The notes: generated by a model from the letters alone, not told the origin. DNA of 64,000 nt from Pseudomonas crudilactis (GCF_013433315.1 NZ_WXVV01000024.1:1-64000), one strand, 5' to 3'. Shown: positions 43,037 through 52,154, counted from the first letter of the stretch. Numbers and translations: made by a program.

Positions 43037-43965
43037 ACCGCCACCTTCGACAGATTTTTCTCCACCAGGGACACGAACAGTTCCTCAAGGCGATTGGTTT
43101 TGTTACGCAGGCTCAATACTTCGATGTTCTGCTGCGCCAACTGGGTGAACAACGCCGTGATGCCCATGGATTTGTCGACCTGGACTTCCAGGGTATGGCT
43201 GTCGATCAACCGGGCCGGATAACCGAGTAGTTGCGGCGCGGCGTGCAAGTGGTGTTTCAGGTCCAGCAAGAAGGTTTCCACGTGCAACTGGCCCAGCAAT
43301 TGTTTCATGCTGGTGTTCTCGACGATGGTGCCGTGGTCGATGATGCCGATGTTGCGGCACAACTGCTCAGCCTCTTCCAGATAGTGCGTGGTGAGGATGA
43401 TGGTGATGCCTTTCTGGTTCAGTTCGGTGAGGAACGTCCACATCGAACGGCGCAGTTCGATATCGACGCCTGCGGTCGGCTCATCGAGGATCAGCAGACG
43501 CGGTTCGTGCACCAGCGCACGGGCAATCATCAGGCGCCGCTTCATGCCGCCGGACAACGAACGCGACGGCACATCGCGCTTGTCCCACAGGCCGAGCTGG
43601 GTCAGATATTGCTCGGCGCGTTCCTTGGCAACTTTCGCCGGAATGCCGTAGTAACCGGCCTGAGTGACGACGATGTCGAAGGTCTTTTCAAACTGATTGA
43701 AGTTGAATTCCTGCGGCACCACGCCGATCGAGCGCTTGAGCTGCGCAGGATTCTTGTCCAGGTCGTGACCGAAGATATTCACCGTGCCGCTGGTCTTGTT
43801 GACCAGGGTCGAGAGAATGCCGATGGTCGTGGATTTGCCAGCACCGTTGGGGCCGAGCAAGGCGAAAAAGTCACCTTCGGCGACGTCCAGATCGATACCA
43901 CTCAAGGCCTGGAACCCGTTGCCGTAGGTTTTGGTTAGCTGCCGGATGGACAGAGCGGAACTCAT
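43033..43965 (-). CDS. ABC-2 type exporter ATP-binding protein
   Basis: A 310-residue ATPase with Walker A GPNGAGKSTT, Q-loop GVVPQEFNFNQ, signature LSGGMKRRLMIARAL and Walker B LLILDEPTAGVD. YadG-like. The ATG at 43965 gives MSSALSIRQL, the usual pseudomonad start, but no clear ribosome-binding site precedes it; a start six codons upstream remains possible. Confidence 0.9.
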   Translation of the reverse strand: MSSALSIRQLTKTYGNGFQALSGIDLDVAEGDFFALLGPNGAGKSTTIGILSTLVNKTSGTVNIFGHDLDKNPAQLKRSIGVVPQEFNFNQFEKTFDIVVTQAGYYGIPAKVAKERAEQYLTQLGLWDKRDVPSRSLSGGMKRRLMIARALVHEPRLLILDEPTAGVDIELRRSMWTFLTELNQKGITIILTTHYLEEAEQLCRNIGIIDHGTIVENTSMKQLLGQLHVETFLLDLKHHLHAAPQLLGYPARLIDSHTLEVQVDKSMGITALFTQLAQQNIEVLSLRNKTNRLEELFVSLVEKNLSKVAV

Positions 43966-44088
43966 ATCTGATTTACGCACCATTGAAGGAAAAAAGGAGA
44001 CGGCGGCGAAAGATCGAACCGCAGCGCAAGTGCGCAATGGTGCTTGCCGCCGCCGCACAAGTACAGTCAAGTGTGTCGATAGTAGGTA

Positions 44089-44712
44089 TTAAGTCAACGC
44101 GGTCATAACGGCTTTTTTATAAGCCGGACGCTGCTTCAAGCGCTCGTACCAGGCTTGCAGATGCGGCTGCGGGGCGCGTTCGATGGGCATCTCGAACCAG
44201 GCATAAATGAAACTGCCCAGTGGAATGTCGCCCATGCCGATTTCTTCACCAGACAGGTAAGGTTGGCTGGCGAGCGCCTGATCGGCCATGTTGAGCAGCT
44301 CGTTGCATTCCTTGATCGCGGCGTTGATGGCCGCCCAGTCCTGCTTCTCCGCCGGCGTGCGCAACACACCCCAGAACACCGTGCGGAAAGGGCCGGCAAA
44401 ACTCGACGTGGTCCAGTCCATCCACTTGTCAGCGATGGCGCGTGCTTGCGGATCCGCCGAATACCAATGGCTGTCGAGGGCATGTCTGGCCAGCAGATAG
44501 CGAACGATGGCGTTGGATTCCCAGAGTACAAAACCGTCGTCCTCAATCACCGGCACCCGCCCGTTCGGGTTCATCGCCCGGTACTCGGGTGTGTCGACCA
44601 CGCCGAATGCGCCACCGGCATCGATCGCCTCGTAGGCCAGGCCGAGCTCTTCAGCAGCCCACAACGGCTTCCTGACATTCGATGAGTTTTTCCGTCCCCA
44701 AATCTTCAGCAT
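44089..44712 (-). CDS. Glutathione S-transferase family protein
   Basis: A 207-residue GST with an N-terminal thioredoxin-like domain (MLKIWGRKNSSNVRKPLWAA, NPNGRVPVIEDDGFVLWES) and a helical C-terminal domain. The Ser pair of RKNSSN is the likely catalytic site. Substrate unknown. It follows in the order seen at PA2813 of P. aeruginosa. Confidence 0.9.
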   Translation of the reverse strand: MLKIWGRKNSSNVRKPLWAAEELGLAYEAIDAGGAFGVVDTPEYRAMNPNGRVPVIEDDGFVLWESNAIVRYLLARHALDSHWYSADPQARAIADKWMDWTTSSFAGPFRTVFWGVLRTPAEKQDWAAINAAIKECNELLNMADQALASQPYLSGEEIGMGDIPLGSFIYAWFEMPIERAPQPHLQAWYERLKQRPAYKKAVMTALT

Positions 44713-44755
44713 GACCGCCTCTTTTCAAATGAGTGGGCAGGCAGCATACGCCGGA

Positions 44756-45415
44756 TCAGACGCGGCTCAAATCACTCTGCATATCGCCCAGCAATGGTGG
44801 CTGCTGATCAGTGAACAGATGCGGATAGCACTTTTGCAGATGTTCGAAGAAGAACGTTTCCGGGACATCGGCGAATTGTCCGTGATCGACCAAGTACTCC
44901 ATCAACTGTGCACCGTCGCGGTTGAACGGGTGGAAAACGCTGTCATTGATACCGTCGAATTCCAGCGGCGCAACGTTGAACAGCTCGCAGAGCTTCTGGT
45001 TGAACGCCGGCGTGGCCTTGACCCAGCGATCATTGAGAAATAACTCGGTGTAGCCGTGCATGGCGAACATGTCGCTTTTCAATAACTCGAGCAGACGCGG
45101 GGTCGACAGGTGATTTTTCACGTCGGCCAGACCGATCCGCGCCGCGATTCCGCAATGCCGAGCGCAGCCCGCCAGCAGCGTGGCTTTCGGTACGCAATAA
45201 CTCTCCCCCGTCGCCAGCGCATAACTGCCGCGCAAGGTCTGTGGATCACGGCTGAAGGTGTAGGGGTTGTAGCGCACCGCCTCACGCACGGCGTAATAAA
45301 GACTGATCGCCTGCGCGAGCGGATCGCGGCTGGCGCCGCGATGCTGTTCGGCGAACTCCACCACCGCCGGGTGGTCACTATCGATGAAGCGGCCGGGATT
45401 CAGATACTCGTGCAT
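44756..45415 (-). CDS. Transglutaminase-like cysteine protease-fold protein
   Basis: A 219-residue protein of the transglutaminase-like superfamily. The triad is visible: Cys in GESYCVPKATLLAG, His in AMHGYTELFL and Asp in NDRWVKATP. No signal peptide is seen. Members act as peptidases or amidases; the role here is unknown. The ATG at 45415 follows AGGAGA at nine bases. It is divergent from the acyl-CoA dehydrogenase. Confidence 0.87.
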   Translation of the reverse strand: MHEYLNPGRFIDSDHPAVVEFAEQHRGASRDPLAQAISLYYAVREAVRYNPYTFSRDPQTLRGSYALATGESYCVPKATLLAGCARHCGIAARIGLADVKNHLSTPRLLELLKSDMFAMHGYTELFLNDRWVKATPAFNQKLCELFNVAPLEFDGINDSVFHPFNRDGAQLMEYLVDHGQFADVPETFFFEHLQKCYPHLFTDQQPPLLGDMQSDLSRV

Positions 45416-45663
45416 GACGACAATCTCCTGGGTGAGTCCCGAGTCTAGCGACAGCTTCAGCACAGAGATAACGACGTTTCGGCCAAACTTGGACGCAAAG
45501 ACGCGGGATCAGCGAACGATTTCCCACACGTGTTGCCCACCGAACCTACGAAAACCATCCGGGGTTTCCCACGATTTTAATCACCTTGGTCTGACCACCC
45601 GGTTTTACAGATGCCGTCTAAGCTCTGGAGGGTCGATTTGCCTTGGTTCACGGAGGACTGAAT

Positions 45664-48111
45664 ATGCTGTTGTTGTGGATACTGGTTTTGATCGTCGGCG
45701 TGGCGTATCTCGCCCACCGGCGTATTTCGCCTCTGCCCGCGTTGGGCATCGTTGCCGTCTACCTTTTGGCGATGGGGATATTCAGTCACGCACCGGGCTG
45801 GTTGTTGCTGATGTTCTGGGTCTTGCTGGCGGTGGTCGCTGCACCGTTGCTGCTGCCCGACCTGCGCCGTAAGCACTTCACCGCGCCGCTGTTCAACTGG
45901 TTCCAGAAAACCCTGCCACCGATGTCGCAGACCGAACGCGACGCGATCGACGCCGGCACCGTGTGGTGGGATGGCGAGCTGTTCAGCGGCCGTCCGGACT
46001 GGGACAAACTGCTGGCCTATCCCAAGGCGCAACTGAGCGAAGAGGAACAGGCGTTCATCGACGGCCCGACAGAGGAACTCTGCGCGATGGTCACTGACTG
46101 GCAGATCGGCCAGTCGATGGACCTGCCACCCGAAGCCTGGACACACATCAAGGAACATGGCTTCTTCGCCCTGATCATTCCAAAAGAGTTTGGCGGTAAA
46201 GGCTTCTCGGCTTACGCGCACTCGCAAGTGGCAATGAAACTGGCGACCCGCAGCGGTGACCTCGCCTCCACTGTCATGGTGCCGAACTCACTCGGCCCGG
46301 CCGAACTGCTGCTGCATTACGGCACCGACGAGCAACGCAATCACTACCTGCCACGCCTGGCTCGCGGCGATGACATTCCCTGCTTCGCCCTCACCGGCCC
46401 GCTCGCGGGTTCCGATGCCGGGGCGATGCCCGACACCGGGATCATCTGCAAAGGTCAATGGGAAGGTCAGGAAGTCATCGGTCTGCGCTTGAACTGGGAA
46501 AAACGCTACATCACCCTCGGCCCGGTCGCTACCCTCCTCGGCCTGGCTTTCAAGGCCTATGACCCGGAACATCTGCTCGGTGACAAGGAAGACCTCGGCA
46601 TCAGTCTCGCGCTGATCCCGACCGATACCGCCGGCGTGGAAATCGGTCGTCGTCACCTGCCACTGGGCGCTGCGTTCATGAACGGCCCGAACTCCGGCAA
46701 GGATGTGTTCATCCCGTTGGATTTCCTTATCGGCGGTCAGGAAATGCTCGGTAAGGGCTGGATGATGCTGATGAACTGCCTGTCGGTCGGCCGTTCTATC
46801 TCGTTGCCAGCCGTCGGCACCGGCGCAGCCAAGTTCACCAGTCTGGTGACCGGTCAGTACGCGCAGATTCGTGAACAATTCAACGTACCGTTGTCGGCGT
46901 TTGAAGGCATTCAGGAAGCCATGGCACGCATCGGCGGTAACGCGTGGATGATGGACGCGGCGCGGATGCTCACCGCCAACGCGGTGGACCTCGGCGAAAA
47001 ACCCTCGGTGCTGTCGGCGATCCTCAAGTATCACCTGACCGAGCGCGGTCGCGAGTGCATCAGCCACGCCATGGATGTGCACGGCGGCAAGGCGATCATC
47101 ATGGGCCCGAACAACTACCTCGGGCGCAGCTGGAACGGTGCACCGATCTTCATCACCGTGGAAGGTGCGAACATCCTGTCGCGCAACCTGATGATCTTCG
47201 GTCAGGGCGCGATTCGCTGCCATCCATTTGTGCTCAAGGAAATGGCGCTGGCGGGGCGTGAGGACAAGGATCAGGCGCTGAAAGAGTTCGATGGCCTGCT
47301 GCTCAAACACATCGGTTTCGCCGTAAGCAACGCGGCCAGCACGCTGGTGCTGAACCTCGGTTTCGGTCACTTCGAACACGCGCCGGGCGACAAGATCAGT
47401 CAGGGTTACTTCCGCGCCCTGAACCGTCAGGCAGCGGCGTTCGCCATGCTCGCCGACTTCAGCATGATGCTGCTGGGAGGCGAACTGAAACGTCGTGAAC
47501 GTCTGTCGGCACGCTTGGGTGATGTGCTGAGCAACCTGTATCTGGCCTCTGCCGCACTCAAGCGTTACCACGATCTGGATTCGCCGGCGTACATGGAACC
47601 GTTGTTCCGTTGGGCGATGGAAGAAAGCCTCGGCCAAGCGGAACGGGCGCTGGATGAATTGCTGCGCAACTTCCCGAACAAAGTGTTTGGCTGTCTGCTG
47701 CGCGTCATCGTCTTCCCGTTTGGTCGCCGTCACAAAGGCCCGTCGGACAAACTCGGGGCCGAAGTGGCGGGCGTCATTGGTCGCGCCAAGGGTGATCCGG
47801 CCCTGGAAGAACTGCTTGCCGGTTGTTATCGCCCGCAGTCGGCAGACGATGCCGTCGGCGCGCTGCAACACGCCAGCGATCTGCTGCATGCCGCGCAACC
47901 GTTGCACAAAAAACTGCACACCTCGCTGAAAAGCGGTCAGGTCAAACCGGCCGCGGGTGAACACGCCATCGATGCAGCACTTGAGGCCGGGGTGTTGCAA
48001 CCGATGGAAGCGCAGAGTCTGCGCGATGCCGAAGCGGCACGGCGCAAGGTGATCGACGTCGATGATTTCGACAAAGAGGAGCTGGCGCTGGCAGAGGGCA
48101 AAGTCCGCTGA
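45664..48111 (+). CDS. fadE: Acyl-CoA dehydrogenase FadE type
   Basis: An 815-residue membrane-attached acyl-CoA dehydrogenase. The first 75 residues hold two or three hydrophobic helices. The ACAD catalytic domains follow (FALIIPKEFGGKGFSAYAHS, CFALTGPLAGSDAG, NNYLGRSWNGAPI), then the FadE-specific C-terminal DUF1974 domain. It performs the first oxidation of fatty acid beta-oxidation. The ATG at 45664 has GGAGG upstream. The length matches E. coli FadE (814). Confidence 0.93.
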   Translation: MLLLWILVLIVGVAYLAHRRISPLPALGIVAVYLLAMGIFSHAPGWLLLMFWVLLAVVAAPLLLPDLRRKHFTAPLFNWFQKTLPPMSQTERDAIDAGTVWWDGELFSGRPDWDKLLAYPKAQLSEEEQAFIDGPTEELCAMVTDWQIGQSMDLPPEAWTHIKEHGFFALIIPKEFGGKGFSAYAHSQVAMKLATRSGDLASTVMVPNSLGPAELLLHYGTDEQRNHYLPRLARGDDIPCFALTGPLAGSDAGAMPDTGIICKGQWEGQEVIGLRLNWEKRYITLGPVATLLGLAFKAYDPEHLLGDKEDLGISLALIPTDTAGVEIGRRHLPLGAAFMNGPNSGKDVFIPLDFLIGGQEMLGKGWMMLMNCLSVGRSISLPAVGTGAAKFTSLVTGQYAQIREQFNVPLSAFEGIQEAMARIGGNAWMMDAARMLTANAVDLGEKPSVLSAILKYHLTERGRECISHAMDVHGGKAIIMGPNNYLGRSWNGAPIFITVEGANILSRNLMIFGQGAIRCHPFVLKEMALAGREDKDQALKEFDGLLLKHIGFAVSNAASTLVLNLGFGHFEHAPGDKISQGYFRALNRQAAAFAMLADFSMMLLGGELKRRERLSARLGDVLSNLYLASAALKRYHDLDSPAYMEPLFRWAMEESLGQAERALDELLRNFPNKVFGCLLRVIVFPFGRRHKGPSDKLGAEVAGVIGRAKGDPALEELLAGCYRPQSADDAVGALQHASDLLHAAQPLHKKLHTSLKSGQVKPAAGEHAIDAALEAGVLQPMEAQSLRDAEAARRKVIDVDDFDKEELALAEGKVR

Positions 48112-48185
48112 TCCTGACAAGCATGTCCAAGAGGGCGCAGGAGCTTTATACTCCCGCGCCCGTTTTGCTCTTGAGGACTTATCTC

Positions 48186-48593
48186 GTGTCCAACGTCGTT
48201 GCCGATCATCTTGTTTTGCTCGACCACCTGCGCAGTATCCTGGTCGCCGTAGGTGAGGCCGAACAGGTTCCCGAAGAAAGCCATGCCTTGTTCCTGGAGC
48301 GCTTCGACGAACTGCTGGCATCGCTGCCGATCGATCCGATCGAAAGCCAGTACCTGGGCCAGGACATCCTGACTCAAGTGATTACCCGTTACCCGCAGAT
48401 CGCCCACCTGATCCCGCGCGATCTGCTGTGGTTCTTCGCAGGTGACTGCCTGCACTACCTGGCCGATGAAGAGATCGACCTGTATCAGGCACTGGAAGAA
48501 CGCCGCTTCGAAGCTGAACAGAACGACGAACCGTTCGACTGGAATCAGGAAAAACAGCTGCTGGCGATGTCCGCTCAGGACAGCAAGCACTGA
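48186..48593 (+). CDS. Small conserved protein downstream of fadE (PA2816/PA2817-like)
   Basis: A 135-residue acidic, mostly helical protein (SQYLGQDILTQVITRYPQIA, LLWFFAGDCLHYLADEEI). No signal peptide or catalytic motif was recognised. The GTG at 48186 with GAGGA upstream is the likely start; the frame is open 21 codons further. It follows fadE by 74 bases and keeps the gene order known from P. aeruginosa. Function unknown. Confidence 0.8.
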   Translation: MSNVVADHLVLLDHLRSILVAVGEAEQVPEESHALFLERFDELLASLPIDPIESQYLGQDILTQVITRYPQIAHLIPRDLLWFFAGDCLHYLADEEIDLYQALEERRFEAEQNDEPFDWNQEKQLLAMSAQDSKH

Positions 48594-48608
48594 TTTTCAC
48601 CCGGTCAT

Positions 48609-48646
48609 GAAAAGGCCCGCATGGTGAACCATGCGGGCCTTTTTTT
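48609..48646. terminator. Bidirectional terminator
   Basis: AAAGGCCCGCAT pairs with ATGCGGGCCTTT around GGTGAACC, followed by T7. It separates the converging small gene and the LysR gene. Confidence 0.92.
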
Positions 48647-48655
48647 GCGCTGGCG

Positions 48656-49654
48656 TTAGAGCAGGCCTTCGCTTTCGGGCAATTCATACGCCATCGCTGC
48701 GTTACTCACACCACCGGACTTGCCCGGCTTGCTCAAAGTCGGCTCTTTCTCCAGGCACTCCACCAGATAGTCGATAAACACCCGTAGCTTGGGTGGCAAA
48801 TAACGCGTCGGCGAATGCAACAACCACAGTCCACCGTGATAAGACGCAAGAAAGGTCCAGTCCGGCAATACCTGTACCACCAACTTTTGCTCAAGCGCAT
48901 AGCGAGCGGTGAAGTAAGGCAGACTGCCGATACCGATGTGCTGTAACACCGCGCCCAAGCGCACACCGGTGTGATTGGCGGCATAACGCCCGCGGACACC
49001 CACCGTCACCGCTTTACTGCCCTTCTTGAATTTCCAGCGAGCATCGCTGGGGGTTTCACCCAGATAAATACAGCTGTGATTGAGTAAATCATGGGGGTGA
49101 AACGGTGTGCCGTGTTCGGCCAGATATTGCGGTGTGGCACAGAGCAAATGGTCGATGGTCAGCAGTTGCCGCCCGACCAGCCCTGCCGGCGGCCGATCGG
49201 TGATACGAAACGCCAGATCGACATGGTCGTCGATCAAATCGACTTGGCGATCTTCCAATAGCAACTCGACATCAACCTTGGGATAACGCCGCAGAAACTC
49301 GGGCATGTGCGGATGAATCACAAACCGCCCGACTGCTTTTGGCACGCTGACCCGCACCAGCCCTTCCGCTTCATGGGTGAACTGGCCACTGATTTCCATC
49401 ACTGACTTGGCCGCGCTAACCATCTCCTGACAACGCTTGAATACCTCTTCGCCGCCATCACTCAAACGCAGCTTGCGCGTAGTGCGCTGCAACAGTCGCG
49501 TGGCCAAGGCTTTTTCCAGCCGCGAAATACTGCGACTGACCGCCGACGGCGATGAACCCAGTTGCCGAGCCGCTTCAGAAAAGCTGCCGGTCTCCACGAC
49601 CTTCACGAAGATTGCCATCTCACCGAGCAGCGGGAGCGGAAGATTTATGCTCAC
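48656..49654 (-). CDS. LysR family transcriptional regulator
   Basis: A 332-residue LysR regulator. The N-terminal HTH is GSFSEAARQLGSSPSAVSRS; the effector domain follows from about 95. The GTG at 49654 is chosen since AAAGGA stands nine bases before. It is divergent from the alanyl-tRNA editing / oxygenase / LysE genes across a 90-bp AT-rich gap, the usual arrangement for a LysR protein controlling its neighbours. Confidence 0.88.
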   Translation of the reverse strand: MSINLPLPLLGEMAIFVKVVETGSFSEAARQLGSSPSAVSRSISRLEKALATRLLQRTTRKLRLSDGGEEVFKRCQEMVSAAKSVMEISGQFTHEAEGLVRVSVPKAVGRFVIHPHMPEFLRRYPKVDVELLLEDRQVDLIDDHVDLAFRITDRPPAGLVGRQLLTIDHLLCATPQYLAEHGTPFHPHDLLNHSCIYLGETPSDARWKFKKGSKAVTVGVRGRYAANHTGVRLGAVLQHIGIGSLPYFTARYALEQKLVVQVLPDWTFLASYHGGLWLLHSPTRYLPPKLRVFIDYLVECLEKEPTLSKPGKSGGVSNAAMAYELPESEGLL

Positions 49655-49744
49655 AGCGCACAAGTCCTTTGATGTTTTAACGGATTATCACGTTATTACA
49701 CGATTCATATAATAAAAATAGAAATTTAAATAAGGGCATGGAAT
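49655..49744. promoter_or_regulatory. Divergent AT-rich promoter region
   Basis: A 90-bp intergenic region, much richer in AT than its surroundings. The plus strand has TTATCA (49685-49690), 17-bp spacer, TATAAT (49708-49713), 32 bases before the alaX-type ATG; AAGGG lies before that start. ATCACGTTATTACACGAT overlaps the spacer and could hold a LysR site, although no perfect T-N11-A dyad stands out. Confidence 0.6.
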
Positions 49745-50371
49745 ATGACGCTTCGCCTCTTTTTCCATAGTGATGACCTCAAGGCTAATGTAGAAGTCCT
49801 CGACTGCACGCCCCACGAGAACGAATTTGCCGTAGTGCTGCGCGCCACCCTGTTCCATCCGCAAGGGGGTGGCCAGCCCTGCGATACCGGCTGGATCGAT
49901 GAGAGCCAGGTATTACGCGTCGTACAGGAACCGGACCGGATCGTTCATTACGTCGACCGCCCCGTAAAGCTCGGCATGACCTGTATCCGGGTCGATGGAG
50001 AACGCCGCAGCTTCAACACCCGCATGCATTCGGCCGGCCACCTGATCGGACATTTCGTTCAGGCCATGGGCTGGATGCCGATCAAGGCACACCACTGGCC
50101 GAATGAAGGCCGAGTGCAATTCAAACCCGGCGATGCTGCGCAGGAAGTCGACACCGAGACAGTCCAACACGGGATCGATCATTGGATCGAGCACGACCTG
50201 CCCCGCCTGACCTCGCTACGCGAAGGCGCGCGGGAAATCGGTTTTGGTGAGCTGCCGGCCTACGGTTGCGGCGGCACCCATGTACGTAGCCTGAAGGATC
50301 TGGGCACAGTCACGATCGCGTCCCTTTCGCAGAAGAAAGGCACGTTGTCCGTCCACTACAGCGTGGATTGA
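49745..50371 (+). CDS. Alanyl-tRNA editing protein (AlaX family)
   Basis: A 208-residue free-standing editing domain related to the AlaRS/ThrRS second additional domain. The N-terminal barrel has LFHPQGGGQPCDTGW. The zinc site is complete: HSAGH (His95, His99) and CGGTH (Cys175, His179). AlaX proteins hydrolyse mischarged Ser- or Gly-tRNA-Ala in trans. Being directly followed by an amino-acid-oxygenase-like gene and a LysE exporter suggests it clears tRNA charged with an unusual amino acid; this is inference. Confidence 0.92.
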   Translation: MTLRLFFHSDDLKANVEVLDCTPHENEFAVVLRATLFHPQGGGQPCDTGWIDESQVLRVVQEPDRIVHYVDRPVKLGMTCIRVDGERRSFNTRMHSAGHLIGHFVQAMGWMPIKAHHWPNEGRVQFKPGDAAQEVDTETVQHGIDHWIEHDLPRLTSLREGAREIGFGELPAYGCGGTHVRSLKDLGTVTIASLSQKKGTLSVHYSVD

Positions 50372-50410
50372 GCATTTCGGGCGCTGCCTCACGCAGAGTC
50401 CGACGCCGGG

Positions 50411-50431
50411 GGAACCGCATTCGCCGGTTCC
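50411..50431 (+). promoter_or_regulatory. Hairpin in the alaX-oxygenase gap
   Basis: GGAACCG (50411-50417) and CGGTTCC (50425-50431) form a 7-bp stem with a 7-nt loop. No U-run follows, so a terminator is unlikely. The oxygenase ATG lies 15 bases after it without an evident Shine-Dalgarno sequence, so the hairpin could influence its translation or mRNA stability. Confidence 0.5.
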
Positions 50432-50446
50432 GTTGACTATCGATAG

Positions 50447-51232
50447 ATGGACCTAAAAACAATGATGCTAGACGTCGAGCGTCTCGATGAGACGTGCATA
50501 AAAAAACTGGCCAACGAAGAAGTCCTCGCCATCCGCGTCAAAGGTTTTTTGCCTGAGCCGCTGGCCATTCAGATTGGCAACAAAATTCTTGCTCCAGGCT
50601 TTGAGGGTTACATCAACGCGCCCAGTATCGGCCGCATCGGCATGGCTTTTTACGAGGCAGAAAACCAGCCGCTGCTGATCGAGGACTACTTCGAACGAGC
50701 CACCAGCAACATCGCGGAACTGCGCGATCGCTGCGCCCCCTATTCCTCGCCGATCGATACCTTGCGCTGCATGCTCGACGAATCCTGGCCGGCGGGTGCG
50801 CATCTGGAAAATCTCTACGGTCGGAAAATGTACGTCGGCCTTTCGCGAGTAGTGAAACCTGGCGTGTGCTTCCTGGCCCATCACGACATCTTCGCCAAGG
50901 ACGCCCCGGACAGTTTCCAGGCCCGCAGCCTGGAGGCGCAGTTCGCCTGCAACGTCTATCTGAACATGCCGACCGAGGGCGGTGCGCTGCAGATGTGGGA
51001 CGACGACATCACCCCGGATCAATTCGACGAGATGCGTGGCGACAGTTACGGCATCGAACCGGCGCTGCTCGGCCCACCCGCGCTTGAAGTCAGACCGCAA
51101 CCCGGCGATTTCATCATGTTCAATTCGCGGCGCATGCACTCGGTGACGCCGGGCGTGGCAGATCCGCGCTTGAGTCTTTCCTTTTTTGTCGGCTATCGCG
51201 GCAATGCTTCACCCCTGACCTACTGGAGCTGA
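50447..51232 (+). CDS. Fe(II)/2-oxoglutarate-dependent oxygenase
   Basis: A 261-residue oxygenase with a double-stranded beta-helix core. The iron facial triad can be read as H145-x-D147 (AHHDIF) and H231 (RRMHSVTPG), and R241 (DPRLSLSF) binds 2-oxoglutarate. The Asp in HxD argues for hydroxylation rather than halogenation. The substrate is unknown; the neighbours point to a free amino acid. An in-frame TAG directly precedes the ATG, so the ORF cannot be longer; ATG codons at 50462 and 50465 are alternative starts. Confidence 0.87.
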   Translation: MDLKTMMLDVERLDETCIKKLANEEVLAIRVKGFLPEPLAIQIGNKILAPGFEGYINAPSIGRIGMAFYEAENQPLLIEDYFERATSNIAELRDRCAPYSSPIDTLRCMLDESWPAGAHLENLYGRKMYVGLSRVVKPGVCFLAHHDIFAKDAPDSFQARSLEAQFACNVYLNMPTEGGALQMWDDDITPDQFDEMRGDSYGIEPALLGPPALEVRPQPGDFIMFNSRRMHSVTPGVADPRLSLSFFVGYRGNASPLTYWS

Positions 51233-51233
51233 G

Positions 51234-51872
51234 ATGTATTCGAATTATCTGGGCGAGTTTCTGGCGCTGGCTACTATTCACTTTCTGGCCGTGGTTGCTC
51301 CCGGTCCGGACTTCGCAGTCACCATTCGCCAAAGCGTTCGATTTGGCCGACTGGTGGGGATCTGTACGGCGCTGGGTATTGGCGCGGGAATTTCCGTACA
51401 CGTGCTATACACACTGCTTGGCGTGGGCGCATTGATGCACACCACCCCGTGGTTGCTGACCGTCGCCAAAGTGATTGGCGGTGCCTATATCCTGTATCTG
51501 GGTGTCAGCCTGCTGCGCAGCAAGCCGAAATCGTCCCTTGAAGGTGAAAAGACCAGCGAGGAGCCGGTGGTTGAACAAACCCTGTTCAAAGCGTTCAGTA
51601 CCGGTTTCCTGACCAATGCAACCAACCCCAAGGCCACGCTATTTTTCCTGGCCATCTTCACCACGATCATCAGCGCTGAAACACCTCTGCAAATCCAGGC
51701 GTTCTATGGTTTGTGGATGTGTTTTGTAAACGCGCTGTGGTTCGTGATCGTGGCGCTGTTTTTCTCAAGCAGCAAAGTACGCCTGCTGTTCATGCGCATG
51801 GGCCATTGGTTCGAACGCACCATGGGCGTAGTGCTGATTCTGTTTGCCGGCCGACTGATGCTGTCCTGGTAA
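51234..51872 (+). CDS. LysE/RhtB family amino acid exporter
   Basis: A 212-residue transporter with about six membrane helices, starting MYSNYLGEFLALATIHFLAV and carrying the family motif APGPDFAVTIRQSVRFGR plus GIGAGISVHV. Family members export amino acids such as lysine, homoserine, threonine or their analogues. The ATG starts almost directly at the oxygenase stop (TGAGATG), so the two are coupled. It is the last gene of the alaX-oxygenase-exporter unit. Confidence 0.9.
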   Translation: MYSNYLGEFLALATIHFLAVVAPGPDFAVTIRQSVRFGRLVGICTALGIGAGISVHVLYTLLGVGALMHTTPWLLTVAKVIGGAYILYLGVSLLRSKPKSSLEGEKTSEEPVVEQTLFKAFSTGFLTNATNPKATLFFLAIFTTIISAETPLQIQAFYGLWMCFVNALWFVIVALFFSSSKVRLLFMRMGHWFERTMGVVLILFAGRLMLSW

Positions 51873-51887
51873 GCAGACGCCAACCTG

Positions 51888-51926
51888 CAAAAAGGCCCGC
51901 CGAATCGTTTCGGAGGGCCTTTTTCT
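51888..51926 (+). terminator. Terminator after the LysE gene
   Basis: AAAAAGGCCC and GGGCCTTTTT flank a partly paired loop (GCCGAATCGTTTCGGA), 16 bases after the stop. It ends the amino acid cluster. Confidence 0.85.
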
Positions 51927-51960
51927 TGATGCCGGATGACATGACCACAAATCGCGCGCA

Positions 51961-51996
51961 TACAAAAACGCCGCTCTGTTGAGCGGCGTTTTTGTA
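51961..51996. terminator. Terminator of the tRNA operon
   Basis: ACAAAAACGCCGCTC pairs with GAGCGGCGTTTTTGT. It lies five bases beyond the last tRNA-Gly on the minus strand; symmetrical A and T runs make it bidirectional. Confidence 0.9.
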
Positions 51997-52000
51997 AATA

Positions 52001-52076
<76 letters not shown>

Positions 52077-52078
52077 AA

Positions 52079-52154
52079 TGGCGTCCCCTAGGGGACTCGA
52101 ACCCCTGTTACCGCCGTGAAAGGGCGGTGTCCTAGGCCACTAGACGAAGGGGAC
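52079..52154 (-). tRNA. tRNA-Glu (TTC), copy 3
   Basis: A 76-nt tRNA on the minus strand, starting GTCCCCTTCGTCTAGTGGCC and ending GACGCCA. Anticodon loop CTTTCAC gives TTC. Only two bases separate it from the following tRNA-Gly. Confidence 0.97.

Noticed and set aside
46288..48321. 677-codon open frame antisense to fadE
   Set aside because: Composition (Arg, Gln, His rich) shows no domain; fadE in the other strand is complete with full-length family motifs.
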